NCBI GenBank assembly: GCA_037903475.1 | Contig: JBAJFG010000034.1 | Coordinates: forward strand, 496,001-560,000 | Length of the DNA: 64,000 nt | Source: Ancylostoma caninum | Lineage: Eukaryota > Nematoda > Chromadorea > Rhabditida > Ancylostomatidae | Direction of reading: 5' to 3' | Part shown: positions 24,901 through 34,047 of the stretch, piece after piece | Numbering within the stretch: the stretch's first letter is position 1 | Layout of the letters: each line of letters opens with the position of its first letter | Notes under the pieces: generated by a model | What the model saw: the letters and a program-made list of their open reading frames with translations, nothing else | The model's database searches: none | What the model was told of the DNA's origin: nothing | Position numbers and translations under genes: made by a program

Positions 24901-25498
24901 ATGTTGTTCTCTAACTTCGATCGAAGCTACACTGCAAGCCGTGCTCCTTATGTGCTCGCCCTAAATGCCGACCTCCTTCAGCTCAACGGAAGAAACACTG
25001 GAATGCAAGCGTTGCAACGGTATGTACCGTTACCACGGCTATTTACTTACTATTATTAACTTACCAGTAACGTACCTTCTCTACAGATTCCTGGAGGAAG
25101 TCCTCTACCGGAAGGATGTTTACGTTGTAACGTTGAAGCAGCTCATTCAGTGGATGAAAAATCCTGTTCCACTTAGCCAAATTACACAGGTGAATGCCCA
25201 AAAATCTGCTCTTTGGTCTTTGATCGCGGATCTGCGCTACTATTGGATGCGCAAAATAAGCACAGTGCTGCTATTGGCTGGGAATAAGTAATCAATATTT
25301 TAGTCTGAAGCTGTCAAATGCTCTCAAGGCCCGTTGAGCCAGTATCCAGCGATAGCCCAGCGGTCATGCTCAAAGCCGAACAAGTGTATGTACCGTACGC
25401 CCGGTCTAGGAAGCCAGGAGCACCAGTTCCTCACCTGCTCACCTTGCCCTGATCAGTATCCATGGCTTGACAATCCAATCGGAAATATGACACCATGA
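3959..25498 (+). CDS. Secreted multi-EB-module protein with CBM14 and chitin-deacetylase domain (37 exons)
   Basis: Predicted secreted chitin-binding matrix protein of 3115 aa, of the same architecture as the large C. elegans chitin-deacetylase-like protein F48E3.8 (from memory). Exon 1 (3959-4004) encodes a hydrophobic signal peptide, [16 protein letters not shown]. Exons 2-3 encode a CBM14-like domain. Exons 4-23 carry most of the EB modules (C..G..C..GS.C...C.C...C) with Pro/Ser/Asn-rich linkers. Exons 24-28 add further EB modules. Exons 29-37 form the CE4-type deacetylase domain with TFDDAV in exon 30. Every intron in the model has GT..AG ends, phases match across all junctions, and the exon sum is 9348 nt. 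Exons are 46-623 nt except exon 15 (3607 nt). The likely role is binding or modifying chitin in eggshell, pharyngeal lining or cuticle. Splice choices at 5120, 10858 and 19592 were set by phase. Catalytic motifs are partly degenerate (see separate entry). Confidence 0.88.
4941..5229 (+). other. Exons 2-3: N-terminal CBM14-like chitin-binding domain
   Basis: Exons 4941-5052 and 5120-5229 together encode a peritrophin-A-like segment: [19 protein letters not shown], then LSCQSNG, then [15 protein letters not shown]. Spacing and the aromatic and CP[DE]..VFD features fit chitin-binding type 2. Only four Cys are visible where the canonical domain has six, so one disulfide may be missing. The acceptor AAAG at 5119 rather than ACAG at 5127 is required, because the latter shifts into a stop. 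Confidence 0.72.
5957..6591 (+). other. Exons 4-5: first EB module and Asn/Gly/Ser-rich linker
   Basis: Exon 5957-6129 encodes a complete EB module ([16 protein letters not shown], then a C.C pair, then a final Cys). Exon 6201-6591 encodes about 130 residues of low complexity, rich in Asn, Gly, Ser, Tyr and Pro, with no Cys. The linker probably acts as a flexible spacer between the chitin-binding domain and the EB array. A long open frame starting at 6025 runs through this intron in the wrong phase and is not the real product. Confidence 0.8.
8306..11314 (+). other. Exons 6-13: EB modules interrupted by a Pro-rich linker
   Basis: Exons 8306-8458, 9494-9631 and 9830-9973 each encode one EB module starting with a [P/I]G..C motif. 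All are symmetrical phase-1 exons, as expected for modules spread by exon shuffling. Exons 10304-10449, 10510-10608 and 10683-10739 encode a Pro/Gln/Thr-rich linker with a repeated FVPSTT motif. Exons 10858-10987 and 11183-11314 return to EB modules ([10 protein letters not shown] and [11 protein letters not shown]). The introns between these exons contain the inverted-repeat elements described separately. Confidence 0.8.
8905..9068. repeat. Fold-back (MITE-like) element in an intron of the EB gene
   Basis: The left arm CGGCCGTGTGCAAGGGGCGG and the right arm, which reads CCGCCCCTTGCACACGGCC, are inverted repeats of about 30 bp. Weaker complementarity continues inward through GGGCAGAAGCA and TGCTTCTGACAG. 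The whole unit is about 160 bp and GC-rich compared with its surroundings. It sits in the long intron between exons 6 and 7. No transposase or clear target duplication was seen. Confidence 0.75.
11677..12299 (+). other. Exon 14: EB modules around a polybasic RRRRR site
   Basis: This 623-nt exon encodes about 207 residues with four to five EB-like Cys clusters. At 11922-11936 five consecutive Arg codons give [12 protein letters not shown] between two Cys-rich units. This matches the furin-type R-X-[KR]-R consensus several times over and lies in a probably exposed linker. The exon ends CAG at 12299 before GTGCTT. Reading past this donor gives a spurious extension. Confidence 0.8.
13191..16797 (+). 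other. Exon 15: 3.6-kb exon with about 21 EB modules
   Basis: A single uninterrupted exon of 3607 nt (about 1202 codons) runs from AAC after TTTCAG to a GTGTGT donor. It encodes about 21 EB modules of roughly 35-45 residues, many starting [AP]GxxC and containing C.GGS.C. They are separated by Ser/Pro/Thr-rich spacers, the longest around 14400-14520 and 15020-15330. Codon use and Cys spacing are regular throughout, which supports coding. Elsewhere in this gene one exon usually carries only one or two modules. Confidence 0.92.
16885..16996. repeat. Tandem pair of ATTGG/CCAAT hairpins in an intron
   Basis: Two similar units lie in tandem: GATTGGCTAGTGA with TCACTGGCCAAT (16891-16930), and GATTGGCTGGTG with CACCGGCCAATGG (16949-16980). 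Each is followed by GGCGA/GGGCGATCCA. Both form short stems and share the outer sequence. They lie in the intron between exons 15 and 16. Confidence 0.7.
17573..17653. repeat. Nested hairpin GGGCGTGG / GATTGGC ... GCCAATC / CACGCCC
   Basis: The outer arms GAGGGCGTGG and CCCACACGCCC enclose the inner arms GATTGGC and GCCAATC. The element is in the intron between exons 17 and 18. It is the clearest example of the paired-motif arrangement that recurs in this gene's introns. Confidence 0.7.
18342..18540. repeat. Two ATTGG/GGGCGTG hairpins in an intron
   Basis: GGGCGTG followed by ATATTGGT and CACGCCC forms a compact stem near 18344-18366. A second stem pairs ATTGGTC with GACCAAT around 18483-18517 and is followed by CCACACCC. 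Both lie in the 785-bp intron between exons 18 and 19. Confidence 0.6.
20807..21225 (+). CDS. Alternative terminal exon: lustrin-type Cys-rich domain and stop
   Basis: This exon starts after TTTCAG at 20806 and reads in the phase left by exon 23 (A|AG). It encodes a basic linker ([13 protein letters not shown]) and a final Cys-rich domain of about 45 residues: [18 protein letters not shown], then [10 protein letters not shown], then YNCCKSW and TAG. This matches the lustrin cysteine-rich domain common in nematode extracellular proteins. Splicing exon 23 to this exon gives a predicted 2611-aa protein lacking the deacetylase. It could be an alternative 3' end, or it could end a separate upstream gene. 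The lack of any signal-peptide exon before 21816 favours one gene with two ends. Confidence 0.75.
22010..22057. repeat. CCAATAGG...CCTATTGG hairpin in an intron
   Basis: CCAATAGGGCGCAAG pairs with CTTCGCACCTATTGG around a GGGCGGAGCC loop. It lies in the intron between exons 24 and 25. A GGCCCCGCCC box and another ATTGGCC follow within 70 bp. Confidence 0.65.
22895..22975. repeat. Cluster of three GATTGG boxes in an intron
   Basis: TGTGATTGGTCGTTAACG, GATTGGTGG and TGTGATTGGTCAATTCGC occur within about 70 bp around a GCGCGCG core, in the intron between exons 27 and 28. All three read in the same direction. A similar mixed cluster (ATTGGCCC, ACCAATCAG, CCAATCAG) lies at 24775-24850 in the intron between exons 34 and 35. 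Confidence 0.55.
23209..25498 (+). other. Exons 29-37: polysaccharide (chitin) deacetylase domain, CE4 type
   Basis: The exons are 23209-23346, 23514-23640, 23980-24096, 24155-24308, 24367-24500, 24556-24685, 24895-25019, 25087-25189 and 25304-25498. They encode the metazoan chitin-deacetylase fold: [15 protein letters not shown] entry, TFDDAVNG (motif 1, 23570-23581 for TFDD), [22 protein letters not shown] (motif 3), GFLYDNSM and [12 protein letters not shown]. Motif 2 reads N-S-I-S-H across the intron at 24097-24154, where the canonical motif is H-[ST]-x-x-H. The motif-5 position reads LALNAD (Asn codon 24964-24966), where insect enzymes have His. The TGA is at 25496-25498. The fold is clear, but activity is doubtful. 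Confidence 0.88.
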
Positions 25499-27840
25499 GA
25501 TGTGATCAGCCTGTGTTCGTAATAATTCTGAAGCCGTACTTCTCAAGCTGTTTGTAATTATAGTCGTCTAGTTAATTAATACTATATTGTTTAATATGAT
25601 GTGATTTCCAAGCCGGTGGTCATTCTCCTTCTTGTCTTTCTTCCCAACAGCTCTATCTTGCTCCTTTAAGTGTAATTTATTCTGCTCACAATGGAGGGTA
25701 TTAAATATTCTGGTGAAAATTCTTCTTTACATGTCACAGATACACACACACATTAACTATAACCATAAGAAATCTAAATCTTCTTTTCCCTACTGTATAT
25801 TACGCTTCGATACTCTAATAACCAGTGTACGGCAGATGGGCGTGGTTTTAAAGAATATATTGAATAATATTTCTTAAGCGTCCAAGAGAAAATCACTGAA
25901 ATTCCCAGAAGAAAAGGGAAAATTGAATTCTGGAAGCTAGAATAACAAAATCGAAACTACCAAAACCAACGCGGGTACCAAAAATTGTCTTTTATAAAAC
26001 ATAAAATAAAGATTAACAAAATAAGAAAGGGTATTTTCTATCATTTGAATAGTGAACGTTGAAAATATATCAGTGAGAAAAAATCGATAATGTACTCGAA
26101 AATAAATACCTACATCCCAGCAATTATATGGGATTATTACTACCTAATACTAACACAAATAAAACAAAAGTAAGATAGACACCTCTTAATAACTACCCCA
26201 CTATCATACTGACGTCTTCAAAGCCAGTGCCCAACTTTCTTTAAAGAATTATCTACAAAGCAAGAAGCATGAAATAATGGGATAGCATGGATCTTGACGA
26301 GGTGAAGGACATCTCCCACATGAGACACGCCTTTATTTAACAAGTATTAAATAATTGATTTAGGAGAAAAAGGTTTAGCTTCACTTTCTTCGCTATAGCC
26401 CTATACGGAGTGAAAAGAAAAAAATATATAATGTCTTCCTCCGTTTCGTTCCTACCACTGTACTGGAACAATAAAAACACACAAAGAAAACCAAGAAGGA
26501 AGACCATAAAAAGGAAGCCGAAATCAAATGTGACCTGTTTCGCCACTGCCTTCGAAGGAATCACATTTTCTACTCCTCCCCGGGGGGAAGGGGGACAAAG
26601 TTTTTTTTTTTGAGAGAGGTGAAAAAGGAACGAAAAGGGAATTAGCTAGCAGTCGTAGAAAGACACATAATATGGCTTTCACCCAAAACTCATCAGTAGT
26701 GTGGGAAGGCCATACGGAACAATGAAAATGTAGTAAAGAACCTAACCCTGATAGGGTATCTTCTTTTCCCCTATAGTCTGCTGTATGGCAGGCAGGTGGC
26801 CAGGTGACCGAGTCAGTAAAGATAAGAATAGTAGAAGCAGTGAATAGAGTAGGTAGGATACGAAGTAAAGAAATAGTGGAATACCTACCACGCTATACCA
26901 CTGAAGTCAGGCTGAGAGCTCAAGGTATTGTCCTGTACTCATCAGTAGAGGAGTCAGAAGGAAAATAAAACAAAAGCGAGGACTCAGCACTCCATCGAGA
27001 CTGCTTATGAAGTAAGTACTAGAAATAATACAGTTGTAAGGAATCTTATATAGTGTTTTTCACCGGGAAACATAGTTGTGCAGATATTAGAGAAAAAAAG
27101 AACGCGAGAAATAGTGTTATGTGCGGAGAGGCAGGCAGGAAATGCAGATCATGGGCACAAATACTCAACTATCGTCGTTTTTGAAAGGGACTATATGATG
27201 AAGGAAAAATGAAAAAAATATATATATGGGACTTTATGAGTTTCGTTCTAGATTAATTAGAATAGACATCCTCAGATGAAAGAATCGAGCAAATGTTGGA
27301 GAGTTCAAGAAGACTGCTAGCTAGCCAAATCATAAGCGAACTAGATCGATATATTGATCCATAGACCAACAGAATAGCAGCGACAGAAGATGAGAAAATA
27401 GTTTGTGCAAATTATACAAATCTTTGAGTAGTTATCCATAGTGTCACATCGGCTGACATTGACAAGTAATTGCTAACTCTTGCAGAGTAAGTCAAAATAG
27501 ATCAAGGTAAAAGCAGCAGTTGAGTACAGAATGTCTATCGATCCAATCGATCTACGTTAGGCAGCTTTCATCGTGTACTTTGCTCTCATCGATTTCCGAC
27601 ATTACGCTTCATTTCTGAAATTTTGCTGACGCAGTGCTCTATGTATCTATCTGGGTGTATTCTGTGGACTTTGGCATTCACTATCCAGAGATTCTAGGAT
27701 CTTCCTCATTCTCACACTGCCATGTTCATTCAAATTCATTTCACACCACTTGAGTCGAGTTTTTCAATTGCCTTGTTTACCTATTGTTTCATGACTTCAC
27801 TAATTCTTTGCTCCACTCAATGCACTGAACAGAATGTCCC
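25499..27840. other. 3' flank of EB/deacetylase gene, A/T-rich, no further gene
   Basis: This 3'UTR and intergenic stretch has no convincing exon. An AATAAA lies at 26005-26010 in a very A-rich context, but it is 500 nt after the stop, so the true cleavage site is uncertain. From about 26380 to 27440 the + strand is strongly purine-rich (GAAGGAA, AAAGAAA patches). A CCCCGGGG-type core flanked by GA-rich sequence occurs near 26575-26595. Nothing else was recognised. Confidence 0.5.
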
Positions 27841-27889
27841 ATGAAAATGAGATTTCTTTGTAAATGCATTCCCGTCAGCACTGTTGATA

Positions 27890-28030
27890 GATGTCCGTCT
27901 TTCTCTTCTCCATCCCCCTCCCCCGCCCACTTTCTCACCTCCTCACGCCCTCTCTTTCTCTCTTTTGCCTCTACTCCCTCTGCACTTCTCTTTCAATCGT
28001 CCTCTCTCCTACTTACATCACTTTCGTATA
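27890..28030. repeat. Polypyrimidine tract
   Basis: About 140 bp composed almost wholly of C and T on the + strand (CCATCCCCCTCCCCC, TCTCTTTCTC and similar). It follows the purine-rich stretch upstream, so the strand asymmetry reverses within about 500 bp. A G-run of about 12 lies at 28315-28327. Confidence 0.7.
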
Positions 28031-28726
28031 AATCCCTCATTACATTGAAGACATTGAATTACTTGGTTTTTAGACAATTTTATCATAACGTTCTTGTTTT
28101 ATTGTACCCATTCTTTGGTTTGTTATTTTCCTGCAGAATAGTTCATATGCTCATGCTTCAGCTCGACTCATGTACTTTCAATGTATACATATGTCACTAA
28201 AAACTTGCTTAGTAACTCGTGGTTACATCCACCGTTAGGTTAACACTCATTTTAGGGCCTTTGCCATAGCTAATAGAGTATATTTCGCTTCTAATGTCCC
28301 CTTTTTGTTTGTTGGAGGGGGGGGGGGAAATTATAGCTATGTTCTGGATTTCTTATGACTAGGTTTTTAATAGCGTTCACCAACTTACTGCACGTTTGTT
28401 GACCGCGTCACGTCGGTGCAGGTATTGATCGAGTGCACGTGACCCGATCGAGGTCACGCAGACCTGGCCTTTATACTTGCTGCTGGGATAATTAGGTTTT
28501 CAGGATAGTTCCCGACTGAGCTGAAAATACTCGCTAAATGAGTGCATCCTTACCGTAGAGATGTTACATTAACATGTAATAAGATACTGTGGCGAGGTGT
28601 TATATTTTTTAGAAATTGGTAATGTCATGTCATACTAAAAGAGGTAAAACCAATATATTAACTTCCCCAGTATTTTTGGATGCTTTGAAAACTGATCCAG
28701 ATTCGTATAGGAACAATATAACCAGT

Positions 28727-28993
28727 CTGATAACTGTGCAGCACGAACGCAGCCCGAACGGCGTAATGGTTCGGTTAGAAACCCTAGCAGCAACGTTTGC
28801 CACTTGCTGCCATTCTCCCCTTGATTGCTGCCGTCCCTCAGCAATTGCTGCTAAAGGGCCGACAGATTGGGCAGCAATCGAGGGGAGGATGGCAGCAACT
28901 GGCAACCGTTGCTGCCATCCTCCCCTCGATTGCTAGGGTTCCTACCAGAACCACTACGCCGTTTGGCCTGCGTTTGTCCTGCACAGTTATCAG
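28727..28993. repeat. Fold-back MITE-like element, about 267 bp
   Basis: The ends are inverted repeats: CTGATAACTGTGCAG at 28727, and the right end CTGCACAGTTATCAG finishing at 28993. Arms of about 45 bp or more continue with AACGGCGTA[AG]TGGTTC. The interior has a second nested inverted repeat built from CAGCAAT, CTCCCCT and GCTGCCAT units. Short open frames here are by-products of the palindrome. There is no coding capacity. Confidence 0.85.
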
Positions 28994-29328
28994 AGCAAAC
29001 AAAGAAGTTATTTAGTTCATAGTTGGGACAATGGAAGTGATTAATTATCCACGAACTGTTAATTATTGTGTGAAATGATGTAATATTCATGGCAATCACC
29101 TATACGTGGTTCGTACAACCATTCAACATATACCGTAATAGAACGAAAACTCTACCGTACACAGATGGTGCAGCAACGTGACGTCTAAGAAAATTATCGT
29201 GCAAATTCGTGCACAATGGTTATCGTCACAGCTTAATAGTTCCTAAAGTCTTTTTTTTACTAGTTATGAGAGCGAGAGGAAGTTGAGGAAAGGAAGAGTA
29301 CGACTTGACACTGGTTGCTGAATATTTA

Positions 29329-29592
29329 TCAAATCGCACCATTATCCTTAGCATAACTGGCACGCAAACGTAGCTGCTCCCTTAGCACGGTGATCGTGAA
29401 AGTTATACCCCCGCAGTAGCCAGATCTTCGACCTTTCCGGCCGACCTCAATCGTGTCGCCCCGCACGTGCACAATCGTGTGTTTGAATTGAAGCGGCGCA
29501 GTGCGGATGCGATGCGTCCCGATAAGTGTGCACGTCACGTAAACGTGCTGGCTGTTATGTTTTCGCCCGTCCGCACGATCGAACGACTGCAT
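29329..29592 (-). other. Unassigned GC-rich minus-strand open frame (87 codons)
   Basis: The stretch is more GC-rich than its surroundings and is open on the minus strand. The peptide has a plausible amino-acid mix (for example RIRTAPLQFKHTIVHVRG) but matches no domain I can name. It may be a fragment of a repeated family, or chance. No splice partners were seen. Confidence 0.2.
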
Positions 29593-30104
29593 GGGTCGAC
29601 AAGGCTTTGCTCGTGCACATCACTGATTCTTTTAGTGTTTGAGCACGAACACTACTGTAGTTTCGGCATGAGGTTTCGTGATACTCCACTAAGAGTGTTA
29701 CCAGTTAACCTATGCTCGTTTGAACTGACGTTACCCAAAATGCACATGGTGCATGGGCACATTGGCACTATTAGTTGCGAAATACTGAGCATTATTCCGT
29801 GCGCGTGACCGCGTTTGGCTGTTTGCCCAACTCTAGTCCCCAGGAAAACCGTGTACCATTTGAAAATGAGGCTAGAGTTAGCTGATGTTATAGATGCATG
29901 ATAAAAGGCTATTACTTATGTGCTACGAAAGCCTCACCCTTGCTATAATTTCGACAATTTAACCTTTGTCATCAAGGACTTTCCATAACATGTCCTGTGT
30001 CTTACACAGTGTCATTTCAGCCATCGTATCATTATCCTTTCTTCAGTTCTTTTCTCTTCCTCACTTTTCCTCTGCCCATGATTTCCACATTCCTTCGTGT
30101 GTGT

Positions 30105-30500
30105 GCATACTATACTTGGGGCTGAATAAAAATCGAATGGATTTGTTACTTTAATTAGCAGTTTATGAAACAATTTAAAGATCCAGATATTTGAGAATGA
30201 GGAAGTCCCAGAGCTGTTCTTCTCTTTCGTACAGCACTGTACTGTTCTTCATTGTTGGAACATTCGAATTTTTCATTTATTCGAAGTATTCGATATTCGG
30301 AAGCAAAAATATTCGATGTCGAATAAATGGAAAATTCTAATGTTCCAACAGTGGAGAACAATAGAGTGCTATACGAAAGAGAAGAACAGCTCTAGGATTT
30401 CCTCATTCTCAAATATCTGGATGTTTATATTGTTTCTTAAATTGCTAATTAAAGTAACAAAATTATTCGCTTTTTATTCGGTCCCAAGTATAGTCCATAC
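30105..30500. repeat. Long fold-back element, about 395 bp with about 170-bp arms
   Basis: The outer ends ACTATACTTGGG (30108-30120) and CCCAAGTATAGT (right side, to about 30494) are inverted. Complementarity continues almost without break: AGCTGTTCTTCTCTTTCGTA against TACGAAAGAGAAGAACAGCT, and GTTGGAACATT against AATGTTCCAAC, down to a loop around 30300. This is a complete non-autonomous fold-back transposon-like unit. Similarity between the arms is high, which suggests a fairly young element. Confidence 0.88.
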
Positions 30501-31526
30501 TTCCATCCTTTCCTTTCTTTCTTTCCTTCGAGATACTTCTGTTCTGTTATGGACGATTTTATCCAGGCTTCTTTGATTCAAAGACCGTACTAGTTTTTCT
30601 TCCAAATCAGGGAAAAACAGTGTTGCTTTTGCATTCCCTTCAAACATTTCAACATTTTATACTGTGTTTTTCATAATTATAAGGGCACCCCAGTTTTTGA
30701 CCGAGAAAGCCATCGGGAGCCAATCGGCAGACATTCACTCTCTGTTACTATTATCGATATATAGAAGTTTTGTAGAAAGAGATCGAAAATCTACTTTTTC
30801 AAAATTATGGTACAGTTGAAGTTAATTTTTCTTGAGTTGACAATAATATAGTTATTAAAAATTCAAAATTTTATTCGAGAAAGGATTCCCGTCCTGTGGG
30901 TGATTTTTTATTAGCAGCTCAACATTTTCGAACTTGGAGGATCTATTCCTCCAGCTCTGGCTTGGTTTTCCTGGTTTTTATGTGCATCAGAAAATAAGAA
31001 ATTACTTGTGCCTTTAATAGTCAATCGTTGCAAATTCACCTAATTTTTTCCTGCCTAGCTGTTGTTCTAAAGAGTCATGAGCACTTCTTCAAGTCTGTTT
31101 CTGTTTTTTAGTTGCATTTTCCGAGCACGAAACTATGTTGATTTCTGAAGACTCACTAGCAGTAGTAGGCAAATAATCTCTCCTGCCTCCTCATCAGTGC
31201 AAGAATAAGGAAATCTAAATTACGTAAGTGAACGGAAATATGGATGGAAATGCAGTCATACCCTTCCCACCCTTCCACCTTAATCAGCGACTTTAGACAA
31301 TTGCACCAAGAAGAAGTGAAAAAATATGGTATACGCGCTGGAGGAGCTATGATAGCAAATTTTAAATCATCCTTCAGATCCATGATTCGAGAAAAATAAC
31401 GTTATAGAAATTAATACATGTGTTGGCATGAGGTAACTTAAATGGTGCTACTAGAGTATATGTGAGGTTAGCGTTACTTAATTTGAAAGGTCGTCTAAGA
31501 GGTTTCTAACATAACGTCTGTACCAT

Positions 31527-31579
31527 TAATAAGATGTAGTTACCCAAATAAAAAATAATAAGATGTAGTTACCCAAATA
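31527..31579. repeat. Short tandem duplication
   Basis: The sequence AATAAGATGTAGTTACCCAAATA occurs twice, separated by a few A-rich bases. It is probably a replication-slippage duplication with no coding context. Confidence 0.8.
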
Positions 31580-33664
31580 CTATTCATGTACACTTCTGTG
31601 CGAAATACGAGAACTGGTGTTCATATCTTGTCTTTTTATTTTGCAATCTGACTGACCCTGTGAGATCTATAAAGAAATTCTGCTCGTCGAGTTTTCTGTG
31701 CCACTTTTTTTCACTGACACATACTATGAATTTTTCTCTTTTTTTACTTTGTTTTTCATAGTTTTTTTTGTTCGAAAATTCTTGAGACTTACCACAGGGG
31801 CTCTAATGCTAAGTAGTGGCAATTATTTATCTATTTTGATCTCACCCAAAGGTAGACGTATATTTTCCTTTGCTTCCCAGCATGTTCGGGTTCGTTTTGA
31901 AAAGTTCAGGTTTTATTTAGTCACCAGTGGCTTTGCTTACTTTTGCTGGGCAAAATTTAGCGACCACAGTTCGCACAGTTTGTAAGAAGTCTGCAGAATA
32001 AGAGTAGTTTTGCACGGCATAGCACGGTTTTCTATAAACTGGTGCCGTGCAGGTTGCACGTATTGATCGTGCTTCATGTGACATAGTGCACGTGGACAGC
32101 CTACTGGCCAGCACGTTTGTTGCTGAAAGAGAGAGACCGGTAACATCGATTCAGTATGATGACATTTTCTAGATGCGCTTGCACTTCACCCTACTTTTTA
32201 TGCCGAGGGTTTTTTTTTCGTACATTTCCTAGGATAATGAAGAAATCAGCTATGTTTTTCAAAAATAATTTCCATGGAGGAAATGTGTAGCCAGAAATAT
32301 TTTATTCATAGGATTAAGGTTGCCAAATGTGGTTTAGGAATTTGCGCTTCTGTGGTGAAGGAATGACTAAATTTCACTACAATTTTCTTTTTACCATTTG
32401 TAACAAAATTTTCTGTGTGTACGTTTTTTTTTCTGTGCACGTGAATCATGAATCTAGTGACCGTTTTCATGTCTCAGTCGTAATCTTCACTTTTGCCTTA
32501 CTGTAGCGTTCATTGCAAGGGAGATTTGAAACCTTATTTATATTCATAGTTAAGAGATTGCATTTTTGAACAATAGCTATAACAAAAATAGGAACATCCA
32601 GAGATCTGGAATCATGCTCATGGCAACTGAACAGCTCGTTGTCTCAATACGAGAACTGGTCCCCATACAGTGCCGTTTACTTCTGCTGCTTTCTGCTGCT
32701 TTGTTAACCTTATTCTAAAGGCCGAACACCGCCTCATTTTCCTTATTTTTCCTGAGATTTCCACAGATTCTGAGTTTACTTGGCTCACGAATTCCAGTGG
32801 TATACTTGTAATGTTCTGTAATGAACAGTAAACCGTGCGACGAAGGCGCTACCAATTCTGGTTCGTGTTAGTAGTCCATGTGCTCAAGGGATATAACGAA
32901 CGTGTCTTACCGTGTAAAAGAACCACGCCATAAGTACTACTGAGGCCTCGGTTGCCGCTCAGCCGTTGACCATCCCTTCCATGCGTCGAGAACTCCACCC
33001 ACTCTCGGCGAAATGACCCCTCAAAAGAAGGGTTCTCGATGCTTTTATCACCTTCCGCTTATATAATTGTTCCTGGCACCTTACACAGATTCTATTCATT
33101 CGAAAATGTCGAAGGCAGTTTCTGAGATGAAACTCTGCTTTTAGGTAATCTCGGCTGATGAACGGTTCTCTTTTGCGAGATTAGAGCTTAACTGTAGCAG
33201 AGTGCATGTGAAAATCAAGACGATTCCAGGAGAAGAATTGCTCTAAACGCCATTGCCATGTGCAGGGTGCGTGAAAAATATTGACCGCCTCTCGTGAAAC
33301 ATGAAATATATAGAAAATCGAAATTAAATTTAAAAAAGTGCAACACTTCTGTTTCATGTGATCCAAACAACAATACCAAAACAAAACACACATGAATTTA
33401 TTCAGTTTCTTCTACATTTTCACTAATCATCACCTGAGAAATCGAGGAAAGGTTTCAATACCGCGCTGCAAGTAATCATCTACTTTTTCGAGGGCTTTTA
33501 CTGTGAAGCTTTTCTATAGTCAATGCCGTTGTCAGAAACAGAATTTGTTAAGCCCCTCATAACTACATTAATGAAAAGTGCCAGCTTCTCCACTGTATGA
33601 TGATTCACTTCCCTACTGTTTTTGTTAACAACGCAGAGGAGTTTTCTATCATTTTCGTCGGTTC

Positions 33665-33816
33665 CAGCGCCGGAATCAGCATATGACGGCCAAGACGGTA
33701 TCCTGAGGGAGCACATTATCTCTCGGTTAAACTATTGGTTTAGTAATGGATCATTCTCTTCTGATAAAATTTTTCTCCAGCTCAAAAGTAAGGACAACAA
33801 AGAGGTGTTCCAATAG
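33665..33816 (+). pseudogene. La-motif-like coding fragment, gene structure unresolved
   Basis: After a TTCCAG acceptor at 33665 the reading frame encodes DGILREHIISRLNYWFSNGS, continuing SFSSDKIFLQLKSKDNKEVF and then a stop at 33816. The pattern [IL]xxx[IL]xxYFSxxxxxxDxFLxx[LM] resembles the N-terminal half of the La motif found in La and LARP RNA-binding proteins. A good donor (AAAA|GTAAGG) lies at 33787/33788, but no following exon completing the motif was found. It may be an exon of an unresolved gene, or a relic. Confidence 0.35.
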
Positions 33817-33902
33817 AAAACGATTCCTTCAGTCCAACTCAGTGAAGGGCATTTCCGAGCAAGAATACATATGCTACACCCCACCGCAGTAGGGACTTGT
33901 GG

Positions 33903-34047
33903 ATGGATTATTCAGAAGAAGCGAGGGATGAAATCGACGACGATCTCCTGCGACGCATCACTTGCGTCTTCCTTCGTGGTTTCCTTGGAGGCGTTTTCAA
34001 CAATGGAGATAGAAAGTTTGAAGTTTCCTTGGGGTCATTATGACTTA
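33903..34047 (+). CDS. Small coding-looking open frame, unassigned
   Basis: The frame starts with ATG shortly after a CCGCAG acceptor-like site and encodes an acidic start, MDYSEEARDEIDDDLL, followed by RRITCVFLRGFLGGVFNNGD and a stop. The composition looks protein-like, and GT donors occur at 34016 and 34023. A second coding-looking stretch follows a TTCAG at 34234. None of the tested combinations joins in phase to the 35067 exon. It could be an exon of an independent small gene or a decayed gene. Confidence 0.3.
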
